Below, piece after piece: positions 34,301-46,300 of a stretch of 60,000 nt of DNA. The stretch is from Lineus longissimus (lineage: Eukaryota; Nemertea; Pilidiophora; Heteronemertea; Lineidae). Position numbers and translations under genes: made by a program. The notes under the pieces were generated by a model. That model did no database searches. It was not told the origin of the DNA and was given only the letters and a program-made list of their open reading frames with translations. The DNA lies in contig NC_088308.1 of NCBI RefSeq assembly GCF_910592395.1, positions 746,001-806,000 on the forward strand. Reading direction: 5' to 3'. Positions within the stretch are counted from its first letter, which is position 1. Every line of letters begins with the position of its first letter.

Positions 34301-37300
34301 ACAGAAGCTTTTCGGTAAGTCCTTTCCTGTGGGACCTGTTGTCGGCAGAGGTGTCCATACCTTTAAGTGATTATGAAAACGTGGTCAAAGTCGAAAGGTG
34401 CTCAGAAATCTTTTCCATCATTGTGTCTATGATCCATTACAGTATCTCCTCCAAATGGGTATGTCAGCAGACGAAAGGAAAGCTCTCCTGCGGGCTCTCT
34501 ATGATGAAATTGTCAGCTCTGTGTTGAGAATCTTGGAGAAGTTAGATCTGAGTTCAGCCAAATCTGAGAGCCAAGAGGTAAGGCAACTGACGTCGGTCGA
34601 TTAATATGACCTGTGATTTCATGTTTAAACACACATTTCCCATGACGGCTACGTATAACTAGAGGCCCTATGTGATATCAAAGTTCAACATGTCAACAGA
34701 ATGTCATAAGGCCCTTTCAGTCTTGTTCAGGATATGCAGGAAATAACTTTCATTGACAATAATTCAAAATGTTGTTCCCAAACTCCTAAATTATATTGTA
34801 TCAATTGTGTTCCAGGCTTCAACAAGTACCAACAGCAGAGCAGACGTGTCACCTGCCTCTGATCCGGTCGTAGGACTCACTGCAGCTAAACCTAAAGATT
34901 TCCAGATTCTCATCAACCTGGTGGACTTCTGTAGGTGAGTACATGTAGTCCTGAATATCATCAGGGTTCAAAACAGACTCTTGTTCTGTAGACTGAGTCT
35001 TGAACCATCACTGTAGATGAAGTCATGTTTTCTTTCTGTAGACAAAGTGGCAGTTGTGTAACGTCGGCAGACGTGAATGTATCACCTTGTAATGGAGGGT
35101 CCCATCGTCCCCTGGTGCCCATAAGAGGTGGCATGATATAAATGTTTAGGAGGAATACAAACAAAGAAGACTATAATATGATTCTTGTCGAACTCTGATA
35201 AGTGTCTGCTAAAGGTTCCTGTCATAAAATCTGTGATGATTCAGCATTGTGATGTGACCTAAAGTTTGAGGACCCTTCCAGCTATTTTCTGCATTCTTCT
35301 TTTAGGGATATTCTGTGCGAGAAACACTACAAACTCTTTGAGATATGGATGTATACCTTCGGACACCAAGTCATCCTCTTGTCCACCAAGTACCCACTTG
35401 TGAGTGGCTTCTACAAGCTACTGGCAACTTGTATGAAGATCTGTAACAAGTTGGTCTACTTCCAGGTAAAGTAGTTTCTGCTCACTTTATCATAAAGGGA
35501 CAAGAGTTTGAACCTTTCCTCGAAATAGACTGTGTTCCTCTGTTATAGTGTCCCATTGATGGTGTCGAAAGTCATGATGTCTTTTTCAAGTATTTCAGGA
35601 CTGATAGTGAGACCGATGTGTTTATATTAGAATGGTTGGTGGTGCTTGACATCATTAAATCTCACCCCCGGGAAAAAATTGGGGGTGAGTTACATCAAAC
35701 TTGTGTTGAAATATAGCATTTTCAATTCTATTTTAGGAGATTGAGTTGTTTACAAAAAAAGAGAATGCCATGGATACCGACTCAGCAGACGTCAATGAGA
35801 AGGACACTCTTCAAGCAGAGAAAGACGTCTGCTTTGTTTTGTTTTCCAAATTCACTAAAGAGGTTTGTATACATGAACAGTGTGATGAATATTTTAGTAT
35901 TTGGTCAAGATATTTCGGTGTCGTTGACCCGGAGGAAAAGGTGTATTTAGAAATGTATGAAGATTGCCACAAGAAGAAATATCTTTTGATTGGGAAATAG
36001 AAATGCCCAGTGACGAGAATCACTTGATCTTGCTGAAATGTCAACTGCCTGCAAGTACTTTATGTGAATATTTGAATGAAAGCTGTGACTGTGTTTTGCC
36101 ATTCTTGCAGGTCCTTGTTCGGATGAAGCAATACAAGGATGACCTGCTGGCCTCCTGCTTGGTCTTTATCCTAGCTCTGCCTCAAGAAATCGTCACCAGT
36201 GAGATCAAGTCGATTGTGCCAGCTCTCAAGGTAGAAACACCATGAAACACCTCGCTCACCAGCAACTTGATTTAAGCAGGGAAGCTGTTGCTCGTTAATA
36301 TTTGAAATGAAAGAGTAATGGCAACACCAGTTGACCGTCATCAACATTGGTATGGTCGATGGTGTTCTGTGGCTGTATGTGCTACTCAGACAAGCTGAAA
36401 GAAGTTATCATGAAGAAACCTATGAATGATTTCAGTAGCGTGAAAGTTACCTATTATATGATTTGCTGAAAGAATAGGACTCTGCTCTGCCATGCAGTAT
36501 TCTGCTTTCTACTTTCAGACCGCCTTCAAGATTGGCTTGAGCTACCTTCCGTTGGCATTGGCAGGTCTCGAGGCCCTTGATCAGTGGTCCAAGAACCTCC
36601 CTCCATCCCTGATACAGCCATATTACAAGGAGATACTGCCTTGCCTTGATGCCTACCTCAAGACTACAACTGATCAGGGTGGGTGGTGATCATGTCAGGT
36701 TTATCACACAGGATGAAAAGGCCTCAACTTCTGTAGACCAAACACTCAGTCAATGGACCAAGTTCATAGCCCTGCTCTGTCTTCTGAGGTGTGTAACCCA
36801 TGCATAGACTTGTTAATGGCTGTCTATACACTTTCAATATTTGATGAACGGCCCTTTTGGAGTGGCGGATAAAAGCTGCCAGGCTACAAGAGGGACGTGG
36901 CAGGTTTTTGTCATGTGGCGAAGATGACGAAGAACGTTACGATTTTGTATCATTTTCTTCATTTCGTAGGGCCAGACAATAGCAGTGCAGGGACGTTGAC
37001 GATTCCATCGTCGGGCAGGTCAAGCAAGAGCAGGAAAATACCTGTCAAGCTGCTGAAGAGCACACAGAAAAAGGCAGCAGCATCAAAGGTTGGCTTCTTA
37101 TTTCAATTGAGGAGCCTCTTAGTCTTGTGGCTGGGGTTCATTCGTGGTCAGAGTCCCTTTAAAATTGCGACCTAAAACAGAACTTCTCGGTACCTGAGTC
37201 CCTACAGGTATGCTGGTAAAAGATCACACTTTGATGTAGACAAAGTTCAGTTCATTACACCGAATGCCAATGAGAATCTCTGTTTGGGATATATCTCTTC

Positions 37301-40300
37301 AGTTGTCAGATGAAGTCATTTCTTTTCTCCACAGAACTTTGATACCCAACTGGCTACAACCAAACAGAGGATAGTCAAACTTCTTGGTGCCATTGGAGGC
37401 AGTAATAACCCTTGGTTAGTTACCACGACTGCTGCTGACATCGCTAGGTTAGCTGTTGCCTGGGATACAGAGAAACACCTCAAGTTTGACATGCCCTTTA
37501 TGGATATAAAGCCCACCATCTACTTTGGTAAGTCTTAATGGTCCATTTGAGTTGACGGGACAGTTGGTTCATTCACTCACATCTCCACTTGTATTTATAC
37601 CAAGATGATGGTTCTCTTGCTGGTTGCCTGCTGCCAGTGGATTGATGTCGTTTCCATAGACTCAAGGTCTACTAGTCATACATGTACGTTGACATGTTTG
37701 GTATCATTTCGACTGTCACCTTTCCAGACCCGTTTCTACCAAGAATCGTTGAACTTGCCACCACATCCAGTGACCGTCAAGCCAAAGTAGCAGCCAGTGA
37801 GCTTCTCCACTCGATGGTGCTGTACATGTTGGGGCGTAGTGCCCAGCAGCCCGGGGACACACAGGAGAAATTCCCCATGGATAAACTCCACCGGAGAGTG
37901 TTCCCTGTTGTGCTGCAGTTGGCCTGCGATGTGGAACAGGTAAAGACTGGTGCATGCGAATCCACTCAGTTGCACAATACTCTGCCCCATCATCCATCCC
38001 ATGGTACTGAGTCTCCTCTTCAATAAGCTTTTGGGATGACAAAAATTGTAGTTGAGCATGCACAGTCTGCCCCTTTCAATGAACACTTTGTCCAGCGCTG
38101 CAATGACATCGTCAGTTTTGATGAGTTCTGAGAAGGGTTCTGTTCTTTAAGAAAGTTTGACTGTTGTTTCTTGTTTCAGGTCTCTCGTCAGCTCTTTGAG
38201 CCTCTCATGATGCAGCTCATCCACTGGTTTACTGGCAACAAGAAGTTTGAGAGTGAGGACACAGTCGCACTGTTAGATGTAATACTGGTGAGTTTGAAAC
38301 ATTGTTTCAGGCATTTTTGAATACCTAAATACTTTGAGATTTGATTCACATCAGATTCATTTCAATTCTTCTGTGCTGATCCTAACTGATAATGAAGGGG
38401 ACTTTGTATACATTGAATGGTAAAAACAACGTCAAGTCCTGTGGATACGACTTAAGCGAGCAACTAGACATCACTTCCATTTCCCAAAATATGTATGTGT
38501 TGTTTTGCAGGACGGAGTGATCCATCCGACTGATACCGCCCTCAGAGACTTCAGTGCCACATGTATAAAGGAATTCCTGAGATGGTCCATCAAGCAGACG
38601 TCCAAGAAGGTGGGTGACTATGTTCGCACAGAAATGATGAGAAGTTTCATGACCTATTTAAACCCTTGAAAGGTTAAGCTTATTTCAGTGATGAGAACCA
38701 GAACAGTTGAAGATGCATGAATTGGTCACGAGATGGCAGTTTGACCATTGTTCTTGCCCTGAACAACTTGCCTATAAAGAAACATATTATTATCAACTGA
38801 AATCAACTGTAGAGGATTCAATGGCCTCTGTTTGGTGTCTTATTTTGTTTCTGTCACGATTTTTCCAGATTCAGGAGAAGAGCCCTCACAACGCCAAGTC
38901 TCTCCTGAAACGTCTCTACAGCTATGCACTGCATCCTAATGCTTTCAAACGAATCGGTGCAGCTCTCGCATTCAATCAGGTCTATGCTGTATTCAGGTGA
39001 GTCACAGTTAGTTCATTGGTTTCAACTTTCCTGCTGATACAACTATTGTAAATCTTTAACCTTTCTCCCTGGAAGTGCAGGCTGATGGCCGAGCAATTTT
39101 ATGACATTGAGAGTCAAGTTGATTTGTGTTCCTCCTGTATGTCATGTGTACCAAGGAGAGATCTTACTCGTCTTGTGCTTAATTTCATTACCACATTGTT
39201 TTCTTTCAGGGAAGAGGAAGCACTGGTTGACATGTTTACATTTGAGATTTTGGCCAATTACGTGGACAGTTTGGCCATTGCCCACCAAGACGATAAGTCA
39301 TTAGGTAAGGAGGCTATCAGTGTGGTGAAAGTTTGTTGACAATCTCAGTGTGTAGGATGAAAATATGGAATTCTGGTGAAAATGTGATGTGCTACATGGA
39401 AAGATCATCTCTAACTGCTTGGGTCAATCGCTGTCAAAACAACCTTGTTTTCGATCCTCTTATCCAAGCTAGATAGTCATATGACTTGATCTTCTGTGTT
39501 GCTGAAGCGTTAAATCACATTAGGCTATAGAAGTTGCCATTGTTTACTTTATCAACTGAATGTCTTTATGTTTCAGGTTCCCAGGAGCAGTGCAAGAAAG
39601 TCCTTGATCATCTTGAGCGCATCATCCGAGTCAAAGCAGACGTGTTCATGAAGGAATCCAAAAACAGACGCATTCCAAGGTAAAACAGATACTATCTCTG
39701 GCATTATTAGTACAGAAGTTAACGTCTCATTCCACACCGCAAGTTTGCCAGTTTCACGGGCTGTGTAGTCAGTTACCATTGGCGTGTCAATAACTGTCCT
39801 TAAAATTAATCTCTTCTGCAGGGAATGGAAGAAGGCAACGCTAGATATTGCCGTCCGATGGCTGATGCGACAGTGTGGCCGACCACAGACAGAATGTCGC
39901 CATGCTTGCATGGAGCTCGTCTCCAAATTGGCTCCATGCATCAAAGGTATGTATCAAGCTAAGTCTTGTCAGCACCAAGTGAGGCCCTTTATTTTTGTCT
40001 TCATCATCATTGTCAAGTGTATTGTCACGTTTTGTGATTTTGTAGTGTGTGAGCGTTAATTCAACCCGAATGAATCAATTTTGTTTGCTCATCAAAGGCA
40101 TGAAGATGATAAAGACCTGCAGACCTTTGATAGCTTGTGGTTACAGCAGCATTTGAGTGTGGCCTTACGACTTTTGGGCTCTGTCGCCTTACTCATACTG
40201 TCAGTATGACACGCTCTTTGGTGCACTCAGTCTTGACAATGAAAGAGCTATCTTTTCCAGGAATCAAAAGTGGCCAACATCTGTTCAAAGCCTTGCACAA

Positions 40301-43300
40301 GCAAGATGGCGCCGCATATTTCCTCATCAGGTTCGAAGGCGGAGGATACAAGTTGAACCAGAAGTCTGGCCTTGCTCGTTATCCGACCCTGAATGACCTC
40401 GAGGGGGGTTTCTCCCTGAAAGCGACTCTTCATTGGTTTGATCTGCTCCTGGCTTCCCTGGATTGTTACACCTGGATATTCGGGCAGGATCTTCTGCTGC
40501 CGTCAGAGGTTCTCAGTGGTGAGTACAGACTATGCTCTGCCGTCATCTGAGCTCATTACTTCATCTCTCATTCAAGGGCTTTGAGGAACATGTGTGGATC
40601 TAATCTATCTCGTAATGTCTTTAAACGCAAACATTCAGAGAAACCCTGCTGAGGGTGCTGCTTCCCCTTTAGTGTATCTCCATGGACAGATGCGAGGAAA
40701 GCTGAGGCTGATGACACCCTTTTTTATTGTGATTGTGGCTGTGAGTACTGTGAGGGTCAGGTTGTGGCTGTGAGTACTCTGAGGGTCAGGTTGTGGCTGT
40801 GAGTACTCTTGAGGGTCAGGTTGTGGCAGTGAGTACTGTGAGGGTCAGGTTGTGGCTGTGAGTACTGTGAGGGTCAGGTTGTGGCTGTGAGTACTGTGAG
40901 GGTCAGGTTGTGGCTGTGAGTACTGTGAGGGTCAGGTTGTGGCTGTGAGTACTGTGAGGGTCAGGTTGTGGCTGTGAGTACTCTGAGGGTCAGGTTGTGG
41001 CTGTGAGTACTGTGAGGGTCAGGTTGTGGCTGTGAGTTCTGTGAGGGTCAGGTTGTGGCTGTGAGTACTGTGAGGGTCAGGTTGTGGCTGTGAGTACTGT
41101 GAGGGTCGGGTTGTGGTGGTGAGTACTGTGAGGGTCGGGTTGTGGCGGTGAGTACTGTGAGGGTCAGGTGTGAGAATCATCCATGCATTAGGTTTTGCAT
41201 GCATGTAACTTATTCTTCATAGATTTTTTCTGGACATTTTTTAGATAAAGGTGCAAAGGTGACGTGTGTCTTCAAGTCGTTGGAGTTCTTCCTGACCAAG
41301 CTTGCACTGAGCGATATAGAAGCTGCGGTCAGAGAGTTCAACGTGAGGACGGAGCAGAGCATCTTCACCCCGAAGGAGGTGGATGATTATAACAAGGCCA
41401 AGTGTACCGTGATTGTGCGAGTGATGGATTTCATACTTGTCATGTTGGGCAAGCATCCACAGGACTGTCTCAAGGTATGTGTGTTCATCTATGCAGTGTT
41501 GACAACTCCTTTGTTGACTTCTGCTTGTGCTCAGTGTGTTGCAGTGGTGAACATTTGAGAGGCAGGTGGCATTATTGATCTTAAGGGCTTACCAATGATA
41601 GATAACAATCATGTTAAGAACGGTTATTTAAGTGTGAAGTTACATTTCAGGTGATCCCTGCACAGATGTGGAGTAAGCAGTTCTGGGAGCTTGTTTGTTG
41701 CTTGGTACTTGAACCGAGTAAAGTTGGCTTCAACATGGGTGATGTGGAGATAATGATGAAACTGCCAGATCAGGTAAGTGAGATACTCATGTGTCGGGTG
41801 TCTGTGCCTCAGATCAGGTAAGTGAGACACTCATGCGTGGGGTATCTGTGCCTCAGATCAGGTAAGTGAGATACTCATGCGTGGGGTGTCTGTGCCTCAG
41901 ATCAGGTAAGTGAGATACTCATGCGTGGGGTGTCTGTGCCTCAGATCAGGTAAGTGAGATACTCATGCGTGGGGTGTCTGTGCCTCAGATCAGGTAAGTG
42001 AGATACTCATGCGTGGGGTGTCTGTGCCTTGACCTCTACATGTACTCTTAATCATGTAGTCATTGGACAAACTCATTCAAACTGATACATGAACAATGAA
42101 GGTGACATGTTTCTACTCCTTCTAGATCTCTTCCAGAGTTCTTTTCATGTAGATCGTTTTCTGTATTGGTCGAAAGCAGTTGTTACCTTATAAAATATCT
42201 AGTTCTGCATGTATGATCGTCTGATGAGCTCAAGTGAGTCAGTCAGCCTCTTTACCTGCCAAATTGTGGATGTTTTTAACTCTTCTTTCACTGAATTATG
42301 GCAGGTGATGCAGCTTCTGCAAGTATATAGCAGACGCCTTCCCCAGGACTTACTGAATCGCTTCAAGAGTGAGCTGGAGTGTCGCATCCAGGCTCCAGGC
42401 TCTGGCTGCGATCTCTTCCGCCTCTTACCGATCACTCTCTCAGATGGCGCCACTGACTACATGCGTCTGACACAGATCGTCAGTGGCTACGACCAGCTCC
42501 AGAAAGCGGGATTACTTCAGGGTGTATTGCCCAAGAAGTTACAAGCTGGGAAGAGTATTGGGAAAGAGATCATGAATTCTGTCTTCAGGGTGAGTTCATA
42601 TTCAGTTGTCCTGTGCTATCTAATCTCAGTTTGTGAGTATCAAGAACAGTACAAGAGCTCAGACAATGGTATGAGTCACTACCTACCCAATGCCATGTAA
42701 CTGAATGCCTTGATCTCCTAAAACTTATGGACTTCCTTGGATAGATATCTTATCATCCATCGCTGCTATTCTCTCTTTCCAGGAGATGACCTCTGAGAAG
42801 GATGGGCAGCATGTCCTAGTGACCTTGACGCCCACTGCTAAGGAGCTTGCTCAGAGAATGCTACAGCTTGCGTTTGTGGTTGGAATACAGGTAGGTCATT
42901 CATGGATCTTGGAAACTTATCAATCAATGTTAGATGTTTCGCATGTTGCTTTATGGTAAGATCCTGTATGTCATCTTACCACATGTAGGTGTATGCAGTG
43001 GTCTGTATGTCATCTTACCACATGTAGGTGTATGCAGTGGTCTGTATGTCATCTTACCACATGTAGGTGTATGCAGTGGTCTGTTTGTCATCTTACCACA
43101 TGTAGGTGTATGCAGTGGTCTGTATGTCATCTTACCACATGTAGGTGTAGGCAGTGGTCTGTTTGTCATCTTACCACATGTAGGTGTAGGCAGTGGTCTG
43201 TTTGTCATCTTACCACATGTAGGTGTAGGCAGTGGTCTGTTTGTCATCTTACCACATGTAGGTGTAGGCAGTGGTCTGTTTGTCATCTTACCACATGTAG

Positions 43301-46300
43301 GTGTATGCAGTGGTCTGTATGTCATCTTACCACATGTAGGTGTAGGCAGTGGTCTGTTTGTCATCTTACCACATGTAGGTGTATGCAGTGGTCTGTTTGT
43401 CATCTTACCACATGTAGGTGTAGGCAGTGGTCTGTTTGTCATCTTACCACATGTAGGTGTAGGCAGTGGTCTGTTTGTCATCTTACCACATGTAGGTGTA
43501 TGCAGTGGTCTGTTTGTCATCTTACCACATGTAGGTGTATGCAGTGGTCTGTATGTCATCTTACCACATGTAGGTGTATGCAGTGGTCTGTATGTCATCT
43601 TACCACATGTAGGTGTATGCAGTGGTCTGTATGTCATCTTACCACATGTAGGTGTATGCAGTGGTCTGTATGTCATCTTACCACATGTAGGTGTATGCAG
43701 TGGTCTGTATGTCATCTTACCACATGTAGGTGTATGCAGTGGTCTATATGTCATCTTACCACATGTAGGTGTATGCAGTGGCCTGTATGTCATCTTACCA
43801 CATGTAGGTGTATGCAGTGGTCTGTATGTCATCTTACCACATGTAGGTGTATGCAGTGGTCTGTGGTATCAAGGGACTAAGCGGTCACCTGAGCTCTTCC
43901 TCAGTAGAACAGAGTGGCAACCTGACAGAGGTTGAAAGGGCCCACGATCCTTACATTGTGATTTGGACACTGATAACCATATTCCACCACCCAGGTGTTC
44001 AGAACTTTTGCCGAGAGCCCTGACTGATGCTGGTTTCTCTCTCTCTTCAGCCAAGTGATTTGCTCACCTTACTGACGGAGTCAACAGTTGTGGTCGGGTC
44101 AGAAGGCCGTGGGTCTGCACGTTATGGTTTAGTTTTCTATACAGAATTCAAAGTGCCAAACAACCAGTACATCATTGAAACATCAAGTGATTTCATTGCA
44201 AGTTTGATGAAGAAAGTACCGTTTGAGCCGATGATGGTATCTAGTATTCTCCAGAGCGTCTTTGATCAGATCAGCAGGGATAGGAACCTCAGAAAGAAGT
44301 AAGTGGAGTGGGACATCTCTTGAAGAACACAGGAACTGCCTTACTTTTTATCCACTCCAGTAGAACATACTGTTTAGGCCCTCGTGGCATCATCATCCTC
44401 GTCCATTAACTTTTCATTTCTGAATGTAAACTGACAAACACCTTGACCAATTCATTCCACTTTTTGGGCTTATAGAGGATCTTATTCAACATGGCAGCTT
44501 TGGTAGCCATCTTGAATCTTGTTTCTGGGCAATAGATAGATAGATAGATATTGACTAGAATAGATAGATAGATAGATATTGACTAGAATAGATAGATAGA
44601 TAGATGATAACTGACAAACCCTCAGGCTGTTCAACCCCTTTTTTGGCTCATGGGCGATGGTGAAGGTTTCTCTCCTCTAAATAAAAATGTTGTCAAGATA
44701 CGTGATTCAGTTGTCTTCAATTGTCTCTGTTTTAGTGAGGGTGTACTGGCAGCCTCTGCCCTTCTGAAACAGTGGGACCTCTTCACTCCATGGTGGAAGA
44801 ATACCAAGAAGAATGACCTCAAGACAGCCATCCTAGCCATATTCAACAAAGTGCTCTTGGTGGATTCAAAGGTTGGTTTTTAGCTCACCACTGGCGAGCT
44901 TATACAATACCGTGGCATCCATCGCCATCCGCTAGCGGAGCACGTTTCATCACCGCTAGGGCTAGATGGCTAAAACTTGGTGTGATTTTTTTTAGGTCAC
45001 CACGGATGTGAAACACGAAGCTTTTCAAGAAGTCTTCACCATGTACTGCCATTTATTGACGGATTCTTATACCAACCTAACGTTCAAGAGTCAAGTGCTG
45101 AATCTGTTGTTCTTCTATACGAACCTACCAGAGAAGCAAACAGCTGAACTGAAGTAAGTGTCAATGATTCGAGAGTCATTTTTGTATCATTCTCTTCCTA
45201 CGGTATTCACAAGTATTGAACCATACTTGCTATTAGCGTAGTTATAACTTCCTTTCAACTTGGTCACCAACAGCAAGGTGCCATTCATTGTGAGACTTCC
45301 TTTTACACATTGCCTGATATCATTTGTATTACAGTGGAACTCCGGTAACACGACCACTCATGGGACCGAGGTTGAATGGTTGCATTAATACCAGGGTGGT
45401 GGCATTAATAGTGAAGTTGAAAATCCGGGGACAGAATGCGTGATTAAGTTTTCCCGCCAAAATTGTTGAATTTTTTCATAAGTTCAAAATTCGGAAAAAT
45501 TTTTCAAAGCCAAAACATTTTGGCACTGATGATGTTTGAGTCGGAAAAAAAAGTGAAAAAAATATTTGGACTTTGGACTTAGAAATTTTTTCATCCTTCA
45601 CCACCTGATACATTTTGCTATCATACATGCTTATGTTGTCCGAGCATGTTCTGCTTCATCGTTTGTCTTCCTTATTCAAGATCAAGCCTAGACAGACTGG
45701 TTGCAGACAACTTTCCTCTGAAGAGCACAGAGTTTCCAGAAGGTTCTCCGCAGTATAACGAATATGTAGCAGCACTTGGAAAGGTATGAAAGAATTCGGA
45801 AAGGACCTTACTATGTTTTGGCTTATAACACTAGTAGTAGTTCTGTTTGAGAACATTTTAGGAACAGACTGTTTATTGGTGTTTTCTACCTGGCAACAAA
45901 TGTCACCATCACGATACCCCTGCTGTGTCAGTTATGCACTCCGGTTCATTACATAATGTGAAGATGACGTGAAGGTTTGGGTTAGAGTCCAGTTTGGGCC
46001 TTAGACATGAACTAACGAAGCCTTGCGTATTGTTCTCAAATATCTTTGTTTTTTCTGCAGATTCTGAACGCTTTGGAATTGTCAGGAAGTCTGATGCTGT
46101 TGGAGTTGTTGATAAGTATCATGTGTCGTGACGCCAAACATGTGTTTGAGGACGAGCTGCAGAACTCATTGACTGTCTTCATCAAGAGGTTAGTCTCTCA
46201 GCATTCACAACAAACTCATTGTATTCATCACCCTTGTATGTAAACAAAAAGTATTTCAATTGACCTGATCCAAGTCACTTTAGGTTGTCACGCCTGACTT

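Larger units (their letters stand above)
37728..42890 (+). other. PRKDC: PRKDC exons 23-34 (model residues 944-1568)
   Basis: Exons: 37728-37939, 38180-38287, 38511-38609, 38869-38996, 39210-39304, 39577-39679, 39822-39946, 40261-40518, 41245-41474, 41651-41773, 42305-42589, 42783-42890. Strong blocks: [25 protein letters not shown]-type helix in exon 24, [53 protein letters not shown] and [20 protein letters not shown]. Introns 30, 32 and 34 hold minisatellites; the array in intron 32 starts inside the end of exon 32. Confidence 0.92.

Noticed and set aside
42934-43935. Long repetitive open frames (333, 295 and 293 codons) on both strands
   Set aside because: They lie wholly in a 39-bp intronic tandem array of PRKDC and owe their length to a period divisible by three; no independent coding evidence.
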